Shown here piece by piece: positions 27,254 to 37,319 of a stretch of DNA of 64,000 bases. The notes beneath the pieces are model-generated. The model was not told where the DNA came from and made no database searches. It saw only the letters and a list, made by a program, of their open reading frames with translations. The first letter of the stretch is position 1. The number at the start of each line of letters is the position of its first letter. Both the position numbers and the translations under genes were made by a program. The DNA is from CAVZCK01 sp963773735. GTDB taxonomy: Bacteria > Pseudomonadota > Alphaproteobacteria > Rhizobiales > Rhodomicrobiaceae. Location: assembly GCA_963773735.1 (NCBI GenBank), contig CAVZCK010000028.1:62001-126000 (forward strand). The letters run 5' to 3'.

Positions 27254-28679
27254 GGCGCTTTGGACGGGCGAGGAATTGCTGAGCGCCATGGGCGGCAGCG
27301 CCGGCGGCGCCATGCCCGATTGCCTGACCGGCATTTCCATCGACTCGCGCACGCTTCAGCCGGGCGAGCTGTTCTTCGCCATCAAGGGCGACCGCACCGA
27401 CGGCCACGACTATCTTGAAGACGCTTTCGCCGCGGGTGCCGCCCTCGCCGTCGTCCGCGACGATTTCAGCGCCGCCGCCCCTGGTCCGGTGTTGCGCGTC
27501 GCTGACACGCTCGAGGCGCTGAACGCGCTCGGCCGCGCCGGACGCGCCCGCAGCGCGGCGCGGATCATCGCCATCACCGGCAGCGTCGGCAAGACCGGCA
27601 CCAAGGAGATGCTCCGCCTGATGCTGGGACGGCTCGGCAGCGTTCATGCGTCGGATAAATCCTATAATAATCATTGGGGCGTGCCGCTCTCGCTGGCGCG
27701 GCTGCCGCGCCATGCGAGCTACGCCGTCTTCGAGATCGGCATGAACCACGAGGGCGAGATCACGCCGCTCGCGCGCCTCGTCCGCCCTCAAGCGGCGATC
27801 ATCACCACGATTGCGCCGGTCCACCTTGAGTTTTTCAACGGCATCGAAGGAATCGCCGAGGCGAAGGCCGAGATCTTCCATGGGCTGGAGCCCGGCGGCG
27901 CGGCGATCCTCAATCTCGACAATCCGCAGTTCGCATTGCTGGCAAAACGCGCCGAAGAACGCGGCGCCGGCCGGATCGTCGCTTTCGGCAAGGATTCCCG
28001 TGCCCAATCGCGGCTTCTGAGCCTGACGGCGTTGAGCGGCGGCTCGCTCATCGAAGCCGATTGCCTCGGCGAGCGTCTCTCCTACCGGATCGGTGCGCCC
28101 GGCGAGCATTTGGCGATCAATTCGCTGGCCGCATTGGCAGCGGCAAGACTTCTCGGCGGCAACATCGAGCGCGCGGCGACGGCGCTTGCCGGCTTCGGAG
28201 CGCCGCAGGGCCGGGGCGCGCAGACGCTGCACGCGATCGGCAATGGCCGCTTCATCCTGATCGATGAAGCCTATAACGCCAATCCGGCGTCGATGACGGC
28301 CGCATTCAATGTGCTCGGCGGCCTTCCCCGAGCCCGCGCGGCGCGCAAGATCGCCGTGCTCGGCGACATGCTGGAGCTTGGCGCTGGGGCCAAGACGCTG
28401 CATGAGGGGCTCGTGCCCGCCATCGAGGATGCCGGCATCGATCTTATCCATTGCTGCGGGCCGCATATGGCCAGCCTGTTCGCGGCGCTCCCCGAGAGCC
28501 GGCGCGGCGCCTGGGCGGAAAATTCGGACAAACTCAAAGACACGCTCATCGGTGCGATCAGGCCCGGTGATGCGGTCATGATCAAGGGATCGCTCGGAAG
28601 CCGCATGGGCCTCCTCGTCGAGGCCCTCAAACAGACCTATCCGCAGATCGCCCAGGCGCACCCGGCGGCCGCGGAATAG
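27246..28679 (+). CDS. murF: UDP-MurNAc-pentapeptide synthetase MurF
   Basis: MurF adds D-Ala-D-Ala to the UDP-MurNAc tripeptide. The ATP loop TGSVGKTGTK is near residue 112, followed by SYNNHWGVPLSLARLP and EIGMNHEGEITPL, and later LIDEAYNANPASM. Length is 477 residues. It overlaps murE and lies 17 bases before mraY. The frame is intact. Confidence 0.96.
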   Translation: MAEALWTGEELLSAMGGSAGGAMPDCLTGISIDSRTLQPGELFFAIKGDRTDGHDYLEDAFAAGAALAVVRDDFSAAAPGPVLRVADTLEALNALGRAGRARSAARIIAITGSVGKTGTKEMLRLMLGRLGSVHASDKSYNNHWGVPLSLARLPRHASYAVFEIGMNHEGEITPLARLVRPQAAIITTIAPVHLEFFNGIEGIAEAKAEIFHGLEPGGAAILNLDNPQFALLAKRAEERGAGRIVAFGKDSRAQSRLLSLTALSGGSLIEADCLGERLSYRIGAPGEHLAINSLAALAAARLLGGNIERAATALAGFGAPQGRGAQTLHAIGNGRFILIDEAYNANPASMTAAFNVLGGLPRARAARKIAVLGDMLELGAGAKTLHEGLVPAIEDAGIDLIHCCGPHMASLFAALPESRRGAWAENSDKLKDTLIGAIRPGDAVMIKGSLGSRMGLLVEALKQTYPQIAQAHPAAAE

Positions 28680-28696
28680 ATCGAAAGGCAGGGAGG

Positions 28697-29779
28697 ATGC
28701 TTTACCTACTCGGTCTGCTGAGTGAGCATGCGCAGATCTTCAACGTCTTCCGATACATCACCTTTCGAACGGGCGGCGCGATCATGACCGCCCTGATGGT
28801 CGTCTTCCTGTTCGGCCCCCCGCTCATCAATCAGCTCCGCCTGCACCAGGGCAAGGGCCAGCCGATCCGCTCGGATGGTCCGCAATCGCATCTGAGCAAG
28901 GCGGGCACGCCGACCATGGGCGGGCTGATGATCCTGCTCGGCGTCGGCGTCGCCACGATCCTGTGGGCAAATCTCGCCAACCGTCTGGTCTGGGTCGTGC
29001 TCGCCGTCACGCTTGCCTACGGGCTGATCGGCTTTTACGACGACTTTCTCAAGGTGACGAAGCGCTCAAGCGCCGGCTTTTCCGGCCGTGTCCGCTTCAG
29101 CCTTGAGGTCGGCATCGCGGCGATCGCCACCTATTCGATCATGAAGATCAGCTCGCCCGACCTGGCCACATCGCTTGCCGTGCCCTTCTTCAAGGACGTG
29201 CTGATCGACCTCGGCCCGATCTTTCTTGTGCTCGGGATCATCGTCATCGCCGGGGCGGGCAATGCGGTGAATCTCACCGATGGGCTCGACGGTCTCGCCA
29301 TCGTTCCGGTCATGATCGCCGCCGCGGCCTTCGGCATCATTGCCTATCTGGTCGGCAACAAGATGTTTTCGGACTATCTCCAGCTGCATTTCATCCGCGG
29401 TGCCGGCGAGCTTGCGGTGATCTGCGGCGCGCTGGTCGGGGCGGGGCTCGGCTTCTTATGGTTCAACGCGCCGCCCGCCATGATCTTCATGGGAGACACC
29501 GGATCGCTCTCGCTCGGCGGCACGCTCGGCGTCATCGCCGTGGCAACGAAACACGAGTTCGTGCTTGCGATCGTCGGTGGGCTGTTCGTGCTGGAGACCG
29601 CCTCCGTGATCGTGCAGGTGCTGTCCTATAAGCTGACCGGCAAGCGCGTCTTCCGCATGGCCCCGCTCCACCATCATTTCGAGCAGAAGGGCTGGGCCGA
29701 GGCGACGGTCGTGGTGCGCTTCTGGATCATCGCCGTGGTGCTGGCGCTGATCGGCCTGTCGACGCTGAAACTGCGGTAG
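28697..29779 (+). CDS. mraY: Phospho-MurNAc-pentapeptide transferase MraY
   Basis: MraY moves phospho-MurNAc-pentapeptide from UDP to undecaprenyl phosphate, giving lipid I in the inner membrane. The 360-residue protein has about ten membrane helices and the family motifs GFYDDFLKVTKR (near residue 112), NAVNLTDGLDGLA (near residue 190) and PLHHHFEQKGW (near residue 322). A REP-like repeat separates it from murD. Confidence 0.97.
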   Translation: MLYLLGLLSEHAQIFNVFRYITFRTGGAIMTALMVVFLFGPPLINQLRLHQGKGQPIRSDGPQSHLSKAGTPTMGGLMILLGVGVATILWANLANRLVWVVLAVTLAYGLIGFYDDFLKVTKRSSAGFSGRVRFSLEVGIAAIATYSIMKISSPDLATSLAVPFFKDVLIDLGPIFLVLGIIVIAGAGNAVNLTDGLDGLAIVPVMIAAAAFGIIAYLVGNKMFSDYLQLHFIRGAGELAVICGALVGAGLGFLWFNAPPAMIFMGDTGSLSLGGTLGVIAVATKHEFVLAIVGGLFVLETASVIVQVLSYKLTGKRVFRMAPLHHHFEQKGWAEATVVVRFWIIAVVLALIGLSTLKLR

Positions 29780-29880
29780 AGGTGTGGGTCGTGAGAAGGG
29801 CCAGAAATTTTTGGGTGACGGGCGGGTCGCGGGGAATGGGGAGATTCGCGGGACGGCGCAAGCTTCACGGTTGCCTAACG

Positions 29881-30036
29881 CCCCCTCACCCGGCGACCGG
29901 CTGCGCCGCTCGCCGCCCTCTCCCGCGAGGGGAGAGGGCGTGCAGTGCTCGTTGTGACACGGTGCCTTTCATCTGGCTCGGACAGGCCCTCTCCCCTCGC
30001 GGGAGAGGGCGGACGCGAAGCGTCCGGGTGAGGGGG
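29881..30036. repeat. REP-like bimodular palindromic element, copy 1 (mraY-murD)
   Basis: Two outward-facing copies of a palindrome CCCTCTCCCGCGAGGGGAGAGGG-like stem are bounded by CCCCTCACCCGG on the left and CCGGGTGAGGGGG on the right. The whole element is an imperfect inverted repeat with a 60-base centre. Near copies lie at 35262-35412 and 38332-38444. Such elements can stop or slow transcription or protect upstream mRNA. The remaining few bases of the 298-base gap show no gene. Confidence 0.85.
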
Positions 30037-30077
30037 AACGGCGATCGCCGGATCGAACGTGTTTTCGAGATGCGGCC

Positions 30078-31489
30078 ATGATCGCCATCACGCTATTTGC
30101 TGGAAAGAAAGTGGCGGTGTTCGGCCTCGGCCTGTCGGGGCTGGCGACGGCGGCAGCGCTGCGGGCGGGCGGCGCGGCACCCGTGCTTTGGGACGACGCC
30201 GAGAAGGGCCGCGAGGCGGCGCGCAAGGCCGGCTTCGAGCCGGTGGACCTCGCCGCCGCCGATTGGAGCGATTTCGCCGCGCTGGTCCTGGCGCCGGGCG
30301 TCCCGCTCACCCATCCCGAGCCGCATTGGACCGCGCTCCGCGCGAAGGCAGCCGGCGTCGAGATCATCGGCGATACCGAGCTGTTCTGCCGGCAGCGCCG
30401 CGCCGAGGGCGGCAAGGGCAAAGTCGTCGCCATCACCGGCACCAACGGCAAGTCGACGACGACCGCGCTCACGGCCCATCTCATCACGGCGTCCGGCCGG
30501 CGCGCCGCCATGGGCGGCAATATCGGCACACCGATCCTGGCGCTCGATCCGCCTGCCGAGGGCCTCACCTATGTCATCGAATATTCCTCCTTCCAGATCG
30601 ACCTGACGCCGAGCCTCGATGCCGATGCCGCCTGCCTGCTGAACATCACGCCCGACCATCTCGACCGGCACGGCACGCTCGACCATTACGCCCAGGTCAA
30701 GGCGCGGATTTTCGCCGGGCTGGGGCCGGAGGATACCGCCGTGATCGGCGTCGATGACGAGATCTGCGCGGCGATCGCCGAAACGCTTTCTGCGAAGACG
30801 AGAGTGCGGCGCATTTCGGTCCGGCAGCCGGTCGAAACCGGCGTTTATGCCGAAGGCGGCGCGCTGATCGAGGTGGAAAACGGCAAGGCCCGCCCTCCCC
30901 TCAGCCTTCAAGGCATCGGCTCGCTGCGCGGGCAGCACAACGCGCAGAACGCCGCCGCGGCCTTCGCCCTGTGCCGCGCGGTCGGCCTGTCGCGTGAAGA
31001 GATCGCGGCCGGGCTCAAGAGCTTTCCCGGCCTCGCCCACCGCATGGAGGAGGTCGGCCGCCTCGGCCGCGTGCTCTTCATCAACGACTCCAAGGCGACG
31101 AATGCCGACGCCGCCGCCAAGGCGCTCGCCAGTTTCGATGCGATCTATTGGATTGCCGGGGGGCTGGCGAAGTCCGGCGGCCTTGCCGGGCTCGAAGGCT
31201 TCTTCCCAAAGATCCGCCGCGCCTATTTCATCGGCGATGCGGCAGCCGAATTCAGCCGCTTCGTCGGCAGCACCCTCCCCCATGACGATCGCCGGCACGC
31301 TCGATGCGGCGGTCGCCTGCGCCGCGCGCGATGCGGCAAGCCTCGGGCGATGCCGAGCCGGTCGTGCTGTTGTCGCCGGCCTGCGCATCCTACGACCAGT
31401 TTCCGAATTTCATGGCGAGGGGCGATGCCTTCCGCGCCATCGTCGCCTCGCTCGACGGGGTTGCCTTGCGGGAGACCAGGGCTGCATGA
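30078..31489 (+). CDS. murD: UDP-MurNAc-L-Ala-D-Glu ligase MurD (two frame breaks)
   Basis: MurD adds D-glutamate to UDP-MurNAc-L-alanine. The N-terminal Rossmann part reads VAVFGLGLSGLATAAAL, the ATP loop is ITGTNGKSTT near residue 120, and DHLDRHGTLDHYAQVK and FINDSKATNADAAAKAL follow. Two one-base insertions break the C-terminal domain: an extra C in CCCCC near 31277, and another near 31335. After them the conserved end VLLSPACASYDQFPNFMARG appears. The span is two more than a multiple of three, matching two insertions. Its stop overlaps ftsW by ATGA. An apparent 793-residue frame to 32459 is the artefact of these errors. Confidence 0.92.
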
Positions 31490-32664
31490 GACTGGCGCGC
31501 ACCGATCGCAGCGTCATGACCGAATGGTGGTTCTCGGTGGATCGCCCGCTGCTGGGCGCGGTGCTCATCATCATGATCCTCGGCACCTTCGTCTCGCTCG
31601 CGGCGAGCCCGGCGGCGGCGCACAAGATCGGCGCCGAGCCGCTTTATTTCTTCAGGCGGCAGCTCATCTTCATGATCCCGGCGGTGTTCCTGCTGATCAC
31701 CGCCTCCATGCTCGACCCGAAGCAGATCCGCCGCGCCGGGCTGTTCTTCTTTCTCGCCGGCCTGGCCGTGATCGTGCTCGCGCTGGCGCAGGGCATCGAG
31801 AAAAACGGCGCGGTGCGCTGGCTGATCCTCGGCAGCGGGCAGTCCATCCAGCCTTCGGAATTCGCCAAGCCCGGCTTCATCATCCTCACCGCCTGGCTGT
31901 TCTCCGAGAGCGGCAAGCGTCCGGACATGCCGGCGCTGCCGATCGCGGTCGCGGTTCTGGCGGTTTTCGCCCTGCTTCTGGTGATGCAGCCCGATATCGG
32001 CCAGACCTGCCTTGCGGTTCTGGTCTGGGGCGCGCTGTTCTTCCTGGCGGGCTATTCGCTGATTTGGATCGCGATCGCCTCGGGCGTCAGCGGCGGCGCC
32101 TTCATCGCCGCCTATCTGCTGATTCCGCACGTTCAGAGCCGCATCGACCGGTTTCTCTATCCCGCTTCGGGCGACACTCATCAGACCGATACTGCGCTTA
32201 CTGCGTTCCGCCAGGGCGGCTGGTTCGGACGCGGCCCCGGCGAGGGAACGGTAAGCCGGGGATTGCCGGACGCCTATACGGATTATATTTTTGCCGTAAT
32301 TGCGGAAGAATTCGGCCTTATCTTTTGTCTCTTTCTTATCTGTCTGTATGCCTTCATCGTCTGGCGCGGATTTCGTGCGGCGGCCCGTTCGCAGGATCCG
32401 TTCATTCGGCTGGCGCTTTCCGGGCTGATGATGCTCTTTGGTTTTCAAACGTTGATTAATATGGCAGTTAACGTCGACATGCTGCCGGCGAAGGGCATGA
32501 CGCTCCCCTTCCTGTCCTATGGAGGGTCGTCGCTGACGGCTATGGCACTGACAATGGGTCTGGCGCTGGGCCTCGCCAGACGGCGTCCCGAAACAGGCCC
32601 GATCTACCGGCCGGCGCCGCATTCGGCGCGCGGCGCGGTTTCCTCTAGGGGGATGCCAATTTGA
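31486..32664 (+). CDS. ftsW: Septal peptidoglycan glycosyltransferase FtsW
   Basis: FtsW is the SEDS-family polymerase that builds septal glycan strands and acts with FtsI. The 392-residue protein starts MRLARTDRSVMTEWWFSVDR, has about ten membrane helices, and shows the SEDS blocks QPSEFAKPGFIILTAWL, VMQPDIGQTCLAVL and the closing LPFLSYGGSSLTAMAL. It overlaps murD by 4 bases and murG by 4 bases. The frame is intact. Confidence 0.95.
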   Translation: MRLARTDRSVMTEWWFSVDRPLLGAVLIIMILGTFVSLAASPAAAHKIGAEPLYFFRRQLIFMIPAVFLLITASMLDPKQIRRAGLFFFLAGLAVIVLALAQGIEKNGAVRWLILGSGQSIQPSEFAKPGFIILTAWLFSESGKRPDMPALPIAVAVLAVFALLLVMQPDIGQTCLAVLVWGALFFLAGYSLIWIAIASGVSGGAFIAAYLLIPHVQSRIDRFLYPASGDTHQTDTALTAFRQGGWFGRGPGEGTVSRGLPDAYTDYIFAVIAEEFGLIFCLFLICLYAFIVWRGFRAAARSQDPFIRLALSGLMMLFGFQTLINMAVNVDMLPAKGMTLPFLSYGGSSLTAMALTMGLALGLARRRPETGPIYRPAPHSARGAVSSRGMPI

Positions 32665-33803
32665 CAGCTGCGTCCATCGTCCTGACCGCGGGCGGCACGG
32701 GCGGTCATCTCTTCCCGGCGCAGGCGCTGGCCGGCGAGCTGGTCCGGCGCGGCTACGACGTCGATCTGATTACGGACACGCGGACCACCTATGCCGGCAA
32801 CGATTTCCCCGGACGCGGCGTTCATAAAGTGCCGGCGGCGACATTCAAGGGTAAGTCGCCCCTCGAGGCGATGAAGATGGTCGCCACCAATTCCAACGGC
32901 TTCAAGATGGCCTACGACATTTACGGCGATCTGAAGCCGAAGGCGGTCGTCGGCTTCGGCGGCTATCCGACCATCCCGCCCATGCTGGCCGCGCTCGCCC
33001 GCGGCATCCCCAGCATGATCCACGAGCAGAATTCGGTGATGGGCCGCGCCAACCGTTTCCTGGCGACGATGGTGAAGGCGATCGCCATCTCCTTCGAGGA
33101 CACCAAATTCCTCGAAGGCAAGCTCACCGAAAAAAGCTACGTCACCGGCACGCCGCTGCGCGATGCCATTCTGGAGCTGCGCGGCGGCACCTTTCAGCCG
33201 CCGCAGCCGGGCCAGCCGCTCAACCTGCTCTGCTTTGGCGGCAGCCAGGGCGCGCGCTTCTTCTCGGACGTCATGCCGGTCTCGCTCCAGCTTCTGCCGC
33301 AGGAAATCCGTGACCGGCTGATGGTGGTGCAGCAATGCCGCGAGGAGGATATCGACCGCGTTTTCGACGCCTATGAGGTGGCCGGCGTTGCCGCGGAACT
33401 TTCGACCTTCTTCGAAGATTTGCCCTATCGGATGGCCGGCGCGCATCTCGTCGTCTGCCGTTCCGGGGCAACAACCATCGCCGAACTTGCGGCGCTCGGG
33501 CGTCCGGCGGTGCTCGTACCCTTGCCGCATTCGGTCGATAATGATCAATTGGAAAACGCGACCCGATTCGAAAAAGCGGGCGCGGGCTGGTGTTTCGAGC
33601 AGTCGATCATGACGCCGGAACGCCTTGCCGGAACACTGCGGCGGCTTTTCGAGGAACCGGCGACCCTCGCAAGAGCCGCAAGCCGCTCGAAATCGCTCGC
33701 GCGTTATGACGCGGTGGCGCGGTTGGCGGATCTGGTGGTGACGCTCGCCGAAGCGCCCGAGACGTTTTCGGCGCCGCGCACAGCCGAGGGACAGGCAGGA
33801 TGA
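32661..33803 (+). CDS. murG: UDP-GlcNAc:lipid I transferase MurG
   Basis: MurG adds GlcNAc to lipid I to form lipid II on the cytoplasmic face of the membrane. The GGTGGHLFPA motif is at about residue 11, EQNSVMGRANRFL near residue 120, GGSQGARFFSDVMP near residue 193 and CRSGATTIAELAALG near residue 270. Length is 380 residues. The start is TTG, placed inside the ftsW stop (TTTGA), so translation is coupled. It overlaps murC by ATGA. Confidence 0.95.
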   Translation: MTAASIVLTAGGTGGHLFPAQALAGELVRRGYDVDLITDTRTTYAGNDFPGRGVHKVPAATFKGKSPLEAMKMVATNSNGFKMAYDIYGDLKPKAVVGFGGYPTIPPMLAALARGIPSMIHEQNSVMGRANRFLATMVKAIAISFEDTKFLEGKLTEKSYVTGTPLRDAILELRGGTFQPPQPGQPLNLLCFGGSQGARFFSDVMPVSLQLLPQEIRDRLMVVQQCREEDIDRVFDAYEVAGVAAELSTFFEDLPYRMAGAHLVVCRSGATTIAELAALGRPAVLVPLPHSVDNDQLENATRFEKAGAGWCFEQSIMTPERLAGTLRRLFEEPATLARAASRSKSLARYDAVARLADLVVTLAEAPETFSAPRTAEGQAG

Positions 33804-35231
33804 GGAACATGAGGGAGTTCGAGCCGATCCATATTGTCGGGATCGGCGGCATCGGGATGAGTGCCATTGCCGAAGTGCTGCATAATAACGGCGTCAAGGT
33901 CCGCGGCAGCGACCTCAAGGACGGCGTCAACACGCGGCGGCTGGCGTCGAAAGGTATTCCGGTCGGCCATCGGCCACCGGCCGGAGAATATCGAGGGCGC
34001 CCGGCTCGTCGTGCTCTCCTCCGCGGTCAAGCCCGGCAATCCCGAGCTGATCGCAGCGAAAGCGGCCGGCCTTTCGGTCTGGAGCCGCGCGGACATGCTC
34101 GCCAGCCTCATGCAAAACTACCGGACCGTGAGCGTGACCGGCACGCACGGCAAAACCACCACCACCTCGATGGTCGCCTGGATCTTCGAGACGGCGGGGC
34201 TCGACCCGACCGTGATCACCGGCGGCATCATCAACGACTGGGGCACCAACGCCCGGATCGGCGACGGCGACTGGTTCATCGTCGAAGCGGATGAGTCCGA
34301 CGAGACCTTCGTCAAACTGCCGACCCGGATCGGCGTCGTCACCAATATCGATCCCGAGCATCTCGATTATTACGGCTCGGTCGAGGCGATGCACAGCGCC
34401 TACCGCCGCTTCATCGAGGGCGTTCAGCCGGGCGGCATCGTCATCGCCGGCATCGACCACGCCATCGTGCGCGACTTCGCCGAAAAGGCCCGGCTTCCGC
34501 AAGGCGCCCGGCTTCTGCGCTACGGCGTGGCGGCCGATGCCGATGTCCGGCTCGCGGCGGTGCGCTCGAATGGCGCCTCGATGCACATCGACGCGGTGCT
34601 GAGCGATGCCGTCAAGCGCGGCGAGCGCCGCTTTGAGGACCTCACGCTCGCCGTGCCGGGCCACTACAACGCCCTGAACGCCATGGCCGCGATCGCGGTC
34701 GCCACCGAAGCGGGTATCGCCGACGAGGTGATCCGCGAGGCTCTGGCGAGCTTTCACGGCGTCAAGCGCCGCTTCACGCGCACCGGCGTCTGGAACGGCG
34801 TTTCGATCTATGACGACTACGCCCATCACCCGGCGGAAATCGCTGCCGTGCTGGGCGCGGCACGCGGGGCGGCGGGCGGGCGGGTCATCGCCGTTGTGCA
34901 GCCGCATCGCTATTCCCGGCTGAAGAACCTGTTCGAGGAATTTTCCGGCTGCTTCGCCGATTCCGACACGGTGATCGTGACGCCGGTCTATTCCGCGGGC
35001 GAGGAGCCGAATGGCGTCGACCGCGATATGCTGGTCGATGCGCTGCGCCTGCGCGGACATCGGCAGGTCATGCCCGTCGATGGCGAAGACGCGCTGACGG
35101 GGATGATCGCCTCGCTGGCCAAGCCCGGCGATCTGGTGATCGGTCTCGGCGCCGGCACCATCACCGACTGGGCGAACGCGCTGCCGACCCGGCTCGCCTC
35201 GCTCAACCCGAGGCGCGATGCCGCCGAGTAG
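33800..35231 (+). CDS. murC: UDP-MurNAc-L-alanine ligase MurC (one frame break)
   Basis: MurC joins L-alanine to UDP-MurNAc. The N-terminus reads FEPIHIVGIGGIGMSAIAEV. After a one-base insertion near 33965 it continues IGHRPENIEGARLVVLSSAV, then the ATP loop TGTHGKTTTTS near residue 113, VEADESDETFVKLP and YDDYAHHPAEIAAVL. The span is one more than a multiple of three. Corrected length is about 476 residues. It overlaps murG and is followed by a REP-like element. Confidence 0.93.
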
Positions 35232-35261
35232 CATGGTGCACATGCAAAGACTGTGGCCAAG

Positions 35262-35412
35262 CCCTTTCACCCGGCCGCCTTCGGCGTCCGCCCTCTCCCG
35301 CGAGGGGAGAGGGCGATCAGTGCATCTTGCTGGCACAATGCTTCCAAACGACGAGAGCAGCCCTCTCCCCTCGCGGGAGAGGGCGGAATGCGTCAGCATT
35401 CCGGGTGAGGGG
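35262..35412. repeat. REP-like bimodular palindromic element, copy 2 (murC-murB)
   Basis: The arrangement is the same as at 29881-30036: a left stem CCCTCTCCCGCGAGGGGAG, a 45-base centre, a right stem CCCTCTCCCCTCGCGGGAG, and flanks CCCTTTCACCCGG and CCGGGTGAGGGGG. Both copies lie between consecutive genes of the dcw operon. Confidence 0.85.
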
Positions 35413-35438
35413 GCTTGGACCTCGCGAAGGCTCCTCAG

Positions 35439-36387
35439 ATGAGCTTTCCCGACCTCACCTCGGAGCTGCAAAGCGCCCTGCCCGAGCTTCGCGGCCGATT
35501 GGAGCCGAACCGGCCGATGGCGGATATCACCTGGTTCCGCGTCGGCGGCCCGGCGCAGCTGCTCTATACGCCCGCCGACGAGGCCGATCTGGCCTATTTC
35601 CTGAAGACACGCGGGCGCCGATCTGCCGGTGACCGTCGTCGGCGTCGGCTCCAATCTGCTGGTGCGCGACGGCGGCATTCCGGGCATCGTGATCCGGCTC
35701 GGGCGCGGCTTCGGCAAGATCGAGCCCGAAGAGGGTCACCGCATCCGCGTCGGCACCGCCGTTCCCGATATGCGGCTTGCTCAGGCCGCCGCGGCCGCCG
35801 GAATTGCCGGGCTCGCTTTTTATCGCGGCATTCCCGGCACGGTCGGCGGCGCGCTGCGCATGAATGCCGGGGCGCACGGCACCGAGACCAAGGACGTGCT
35901 CGTCGAAGCCCGCGCCGTGGATCGTTCGGGCACGATCCGCACGCTGAGCCTTGCCGATCTCGCCTACAGCTACCGCCATTGCGGCGCGCCGGAGGATCTG
36001 ATCTTCACCGAGGCGCTCTATCAGGGCGAGCCGGGCGAGCCGGAGGAGATCACGCGCGCCATGCAGGAGGTCGCCGATTATCGCGAGGCGAACCAGCCGA
36101 TCAAGACCCGCACGGGCGGCTCGACCTTCAAGAACCCGCCCGGCCATAGCTCCTGGAAGCTGATCGACGCCGCAGGCTGCCGGGGCTACCGGGTCGGCGG
36201 CGCGCATGTCTCGGAAATGCACTGCAATTTCCTCATCAATGACGGCGAGGCGAGCGCGGAGGACATCGAGACGCTCGGCGAGCACGTGCGCGCCCGGGTG
36301 AAGGCGGCGAGCGGCATCGAATTGGAGTGGGAAATCAAGCGCCTCGGCCTGCCCGCCGAAGGGCGTCCCATGGTGGTGGCGGCATGA
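35439..36387 (+). CDS. murB: UDP-N-acetylenolpyruvoylglucosamine reductase MurB (one frame break)
   Basis: MurB reduces UDP-GlcNAc-enolpyruvate to UDP-MurNAc using FAD and NADPH. The start MSFPDLTSELQSALPELRGR continues to ITWFRVGGPAQLLYTPADEA. A one-base insertion near 35613 breaks it, after which TVVGVGSNLLVRDGGI, FYRGIPGTVGGALRMNAGAH and GSTFKNPPGHSSWKLID follow. Corrected length is about 315 residues. A TTG at 35415 in the same frame is a possible earlier start. The stop overlaps ddl by ATGA. Confidence 0.93.
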
Positions 36388-37319
36388 GCCGCGGATATGA
36401 TCATGTCGCGGTGCTGATGGGCGGCTGGTCCGCCGAGCGCGAGGTCTCGCTCAATTCCGGCAAGGCCTGCGCGGGCGCGCTCGAAAGCGAAGGCTATCGG
36501 GTGACGCGCATCGATGTCGACCGCGAGCTGCCGGAGCGGCTGAAGGCTATGAGGCCCGATGTCTGCTTCAACGCGCTGCACGGCAAGGGCGGCGAGGACG
36601 GCACCATTCAGGGCGTTCTCGAAACGCTGGAAATTCCCTACACCCATTCCGGCGTTCTCGCTTCCGCCCTCGCCATGAACAAGGCCAAGGCCAAGATCGT
36701 CTTCGCCGACGCCGGCATTCCGGTCGCCGAGCACCGGATCGCGCCGCGTCTCGAAGCCGCCAAAGCGCATGTCATGCCGCCGCCCTATGTCATCAAGCCG
36801 GTGGCGGAGGGCTCCAGCGTCGGCGTGTTCATCGTCCGCGGCGACCATGCCCACCCGCCGCAGGAACTCACATCGAGCGACTGGGCTTTTGCCGAAGAGG
36901 TCATGGTCGAGCGCTATATTGGCGGGCGCGAGCTCACCTGCGCCGTGATGGGCGACCGCGCGCTCGGCGTCATCGAAATCCTGCCCGCAGAAGGTCTCGC
37001 CTTTTACGACTACCAGGCCAAATACGCACCCGGAGGCTCACGACACGTCCTGCCAGCGGAAATTTCACCGAATATTTACGAATTGGTACAGAAGCTGTCG
37101 CTAAAGGCTCATCAGGCACTGGGCTGCCGGGGGATCAGCCGGGCCGATTTCCGGTTCGACGATCGCACCGGCGGCACGGGTGAGTTGATCTGCCTTGAGG
37201 TCAATACCCAGCCCGGAATGACGGCGACCTCGCTCGTTCCGGAGCTAGCAAGCCACAGTGGTCTGACTTTCGGTGAACTTGTCCGCTGGATTGTGGAGGA
37301 CGCGTCTTGCAATCGGTGA
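36384..37319 (+). CDS. ddl: D-alanine-D-alanine ligase Ddl
   Basis: Ddl makes D-Ala-D-Ala for the pentapeptide. The 311-residue ATP-grasp protein shows VAVLMGGWSAEREVSLNSG at the start, NALHGKGGEDGTIQGVLE near residue 63, YVIKPVAEGSSVGVFIV near residue 135 and CLEVNTQPGMTATSLVPE near residue 270. I start it at 36384, overlapping murB by ATGA. It overlaps ftsQ by 13 bases. The frame is intact. Confidence 0.95.
   Translation: MSRGYDHVAVLMGGWSAEREVSLNSGKACAGALESEGYRVTRIDVDRELPERLKAMRPDVCFNALHGKGGEDGTIQGVLETLEIPYTHSGVLASALAMNKAKAKIVFADAGIPVAEHRIAPRLEAAKAHVMPPPYVIKPVAEGSSVGVFIVRGDHAHPPQELTSSDWAFAEEVMVERYIGGRELTCAVMGDRALGVIEILPAEGLAFYDYQAKYAPGGSRHVLPAEISPNIYELVQKLSLKAHQALGCRGISRADFRFDDRTGGTGELICLEVNTQPGMTATSLVPELASHSGLTFGELVRWIVEDASCNR

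Noticed and set aside
30078..32459. A single 793-residue frame that seems to fuse MurD to part of FtsW
   Set aside because: After about residue 400 it is an Arg/Pro-rich out-of-frame reading. The true MurD end and the intact ftsW are present in other frames.
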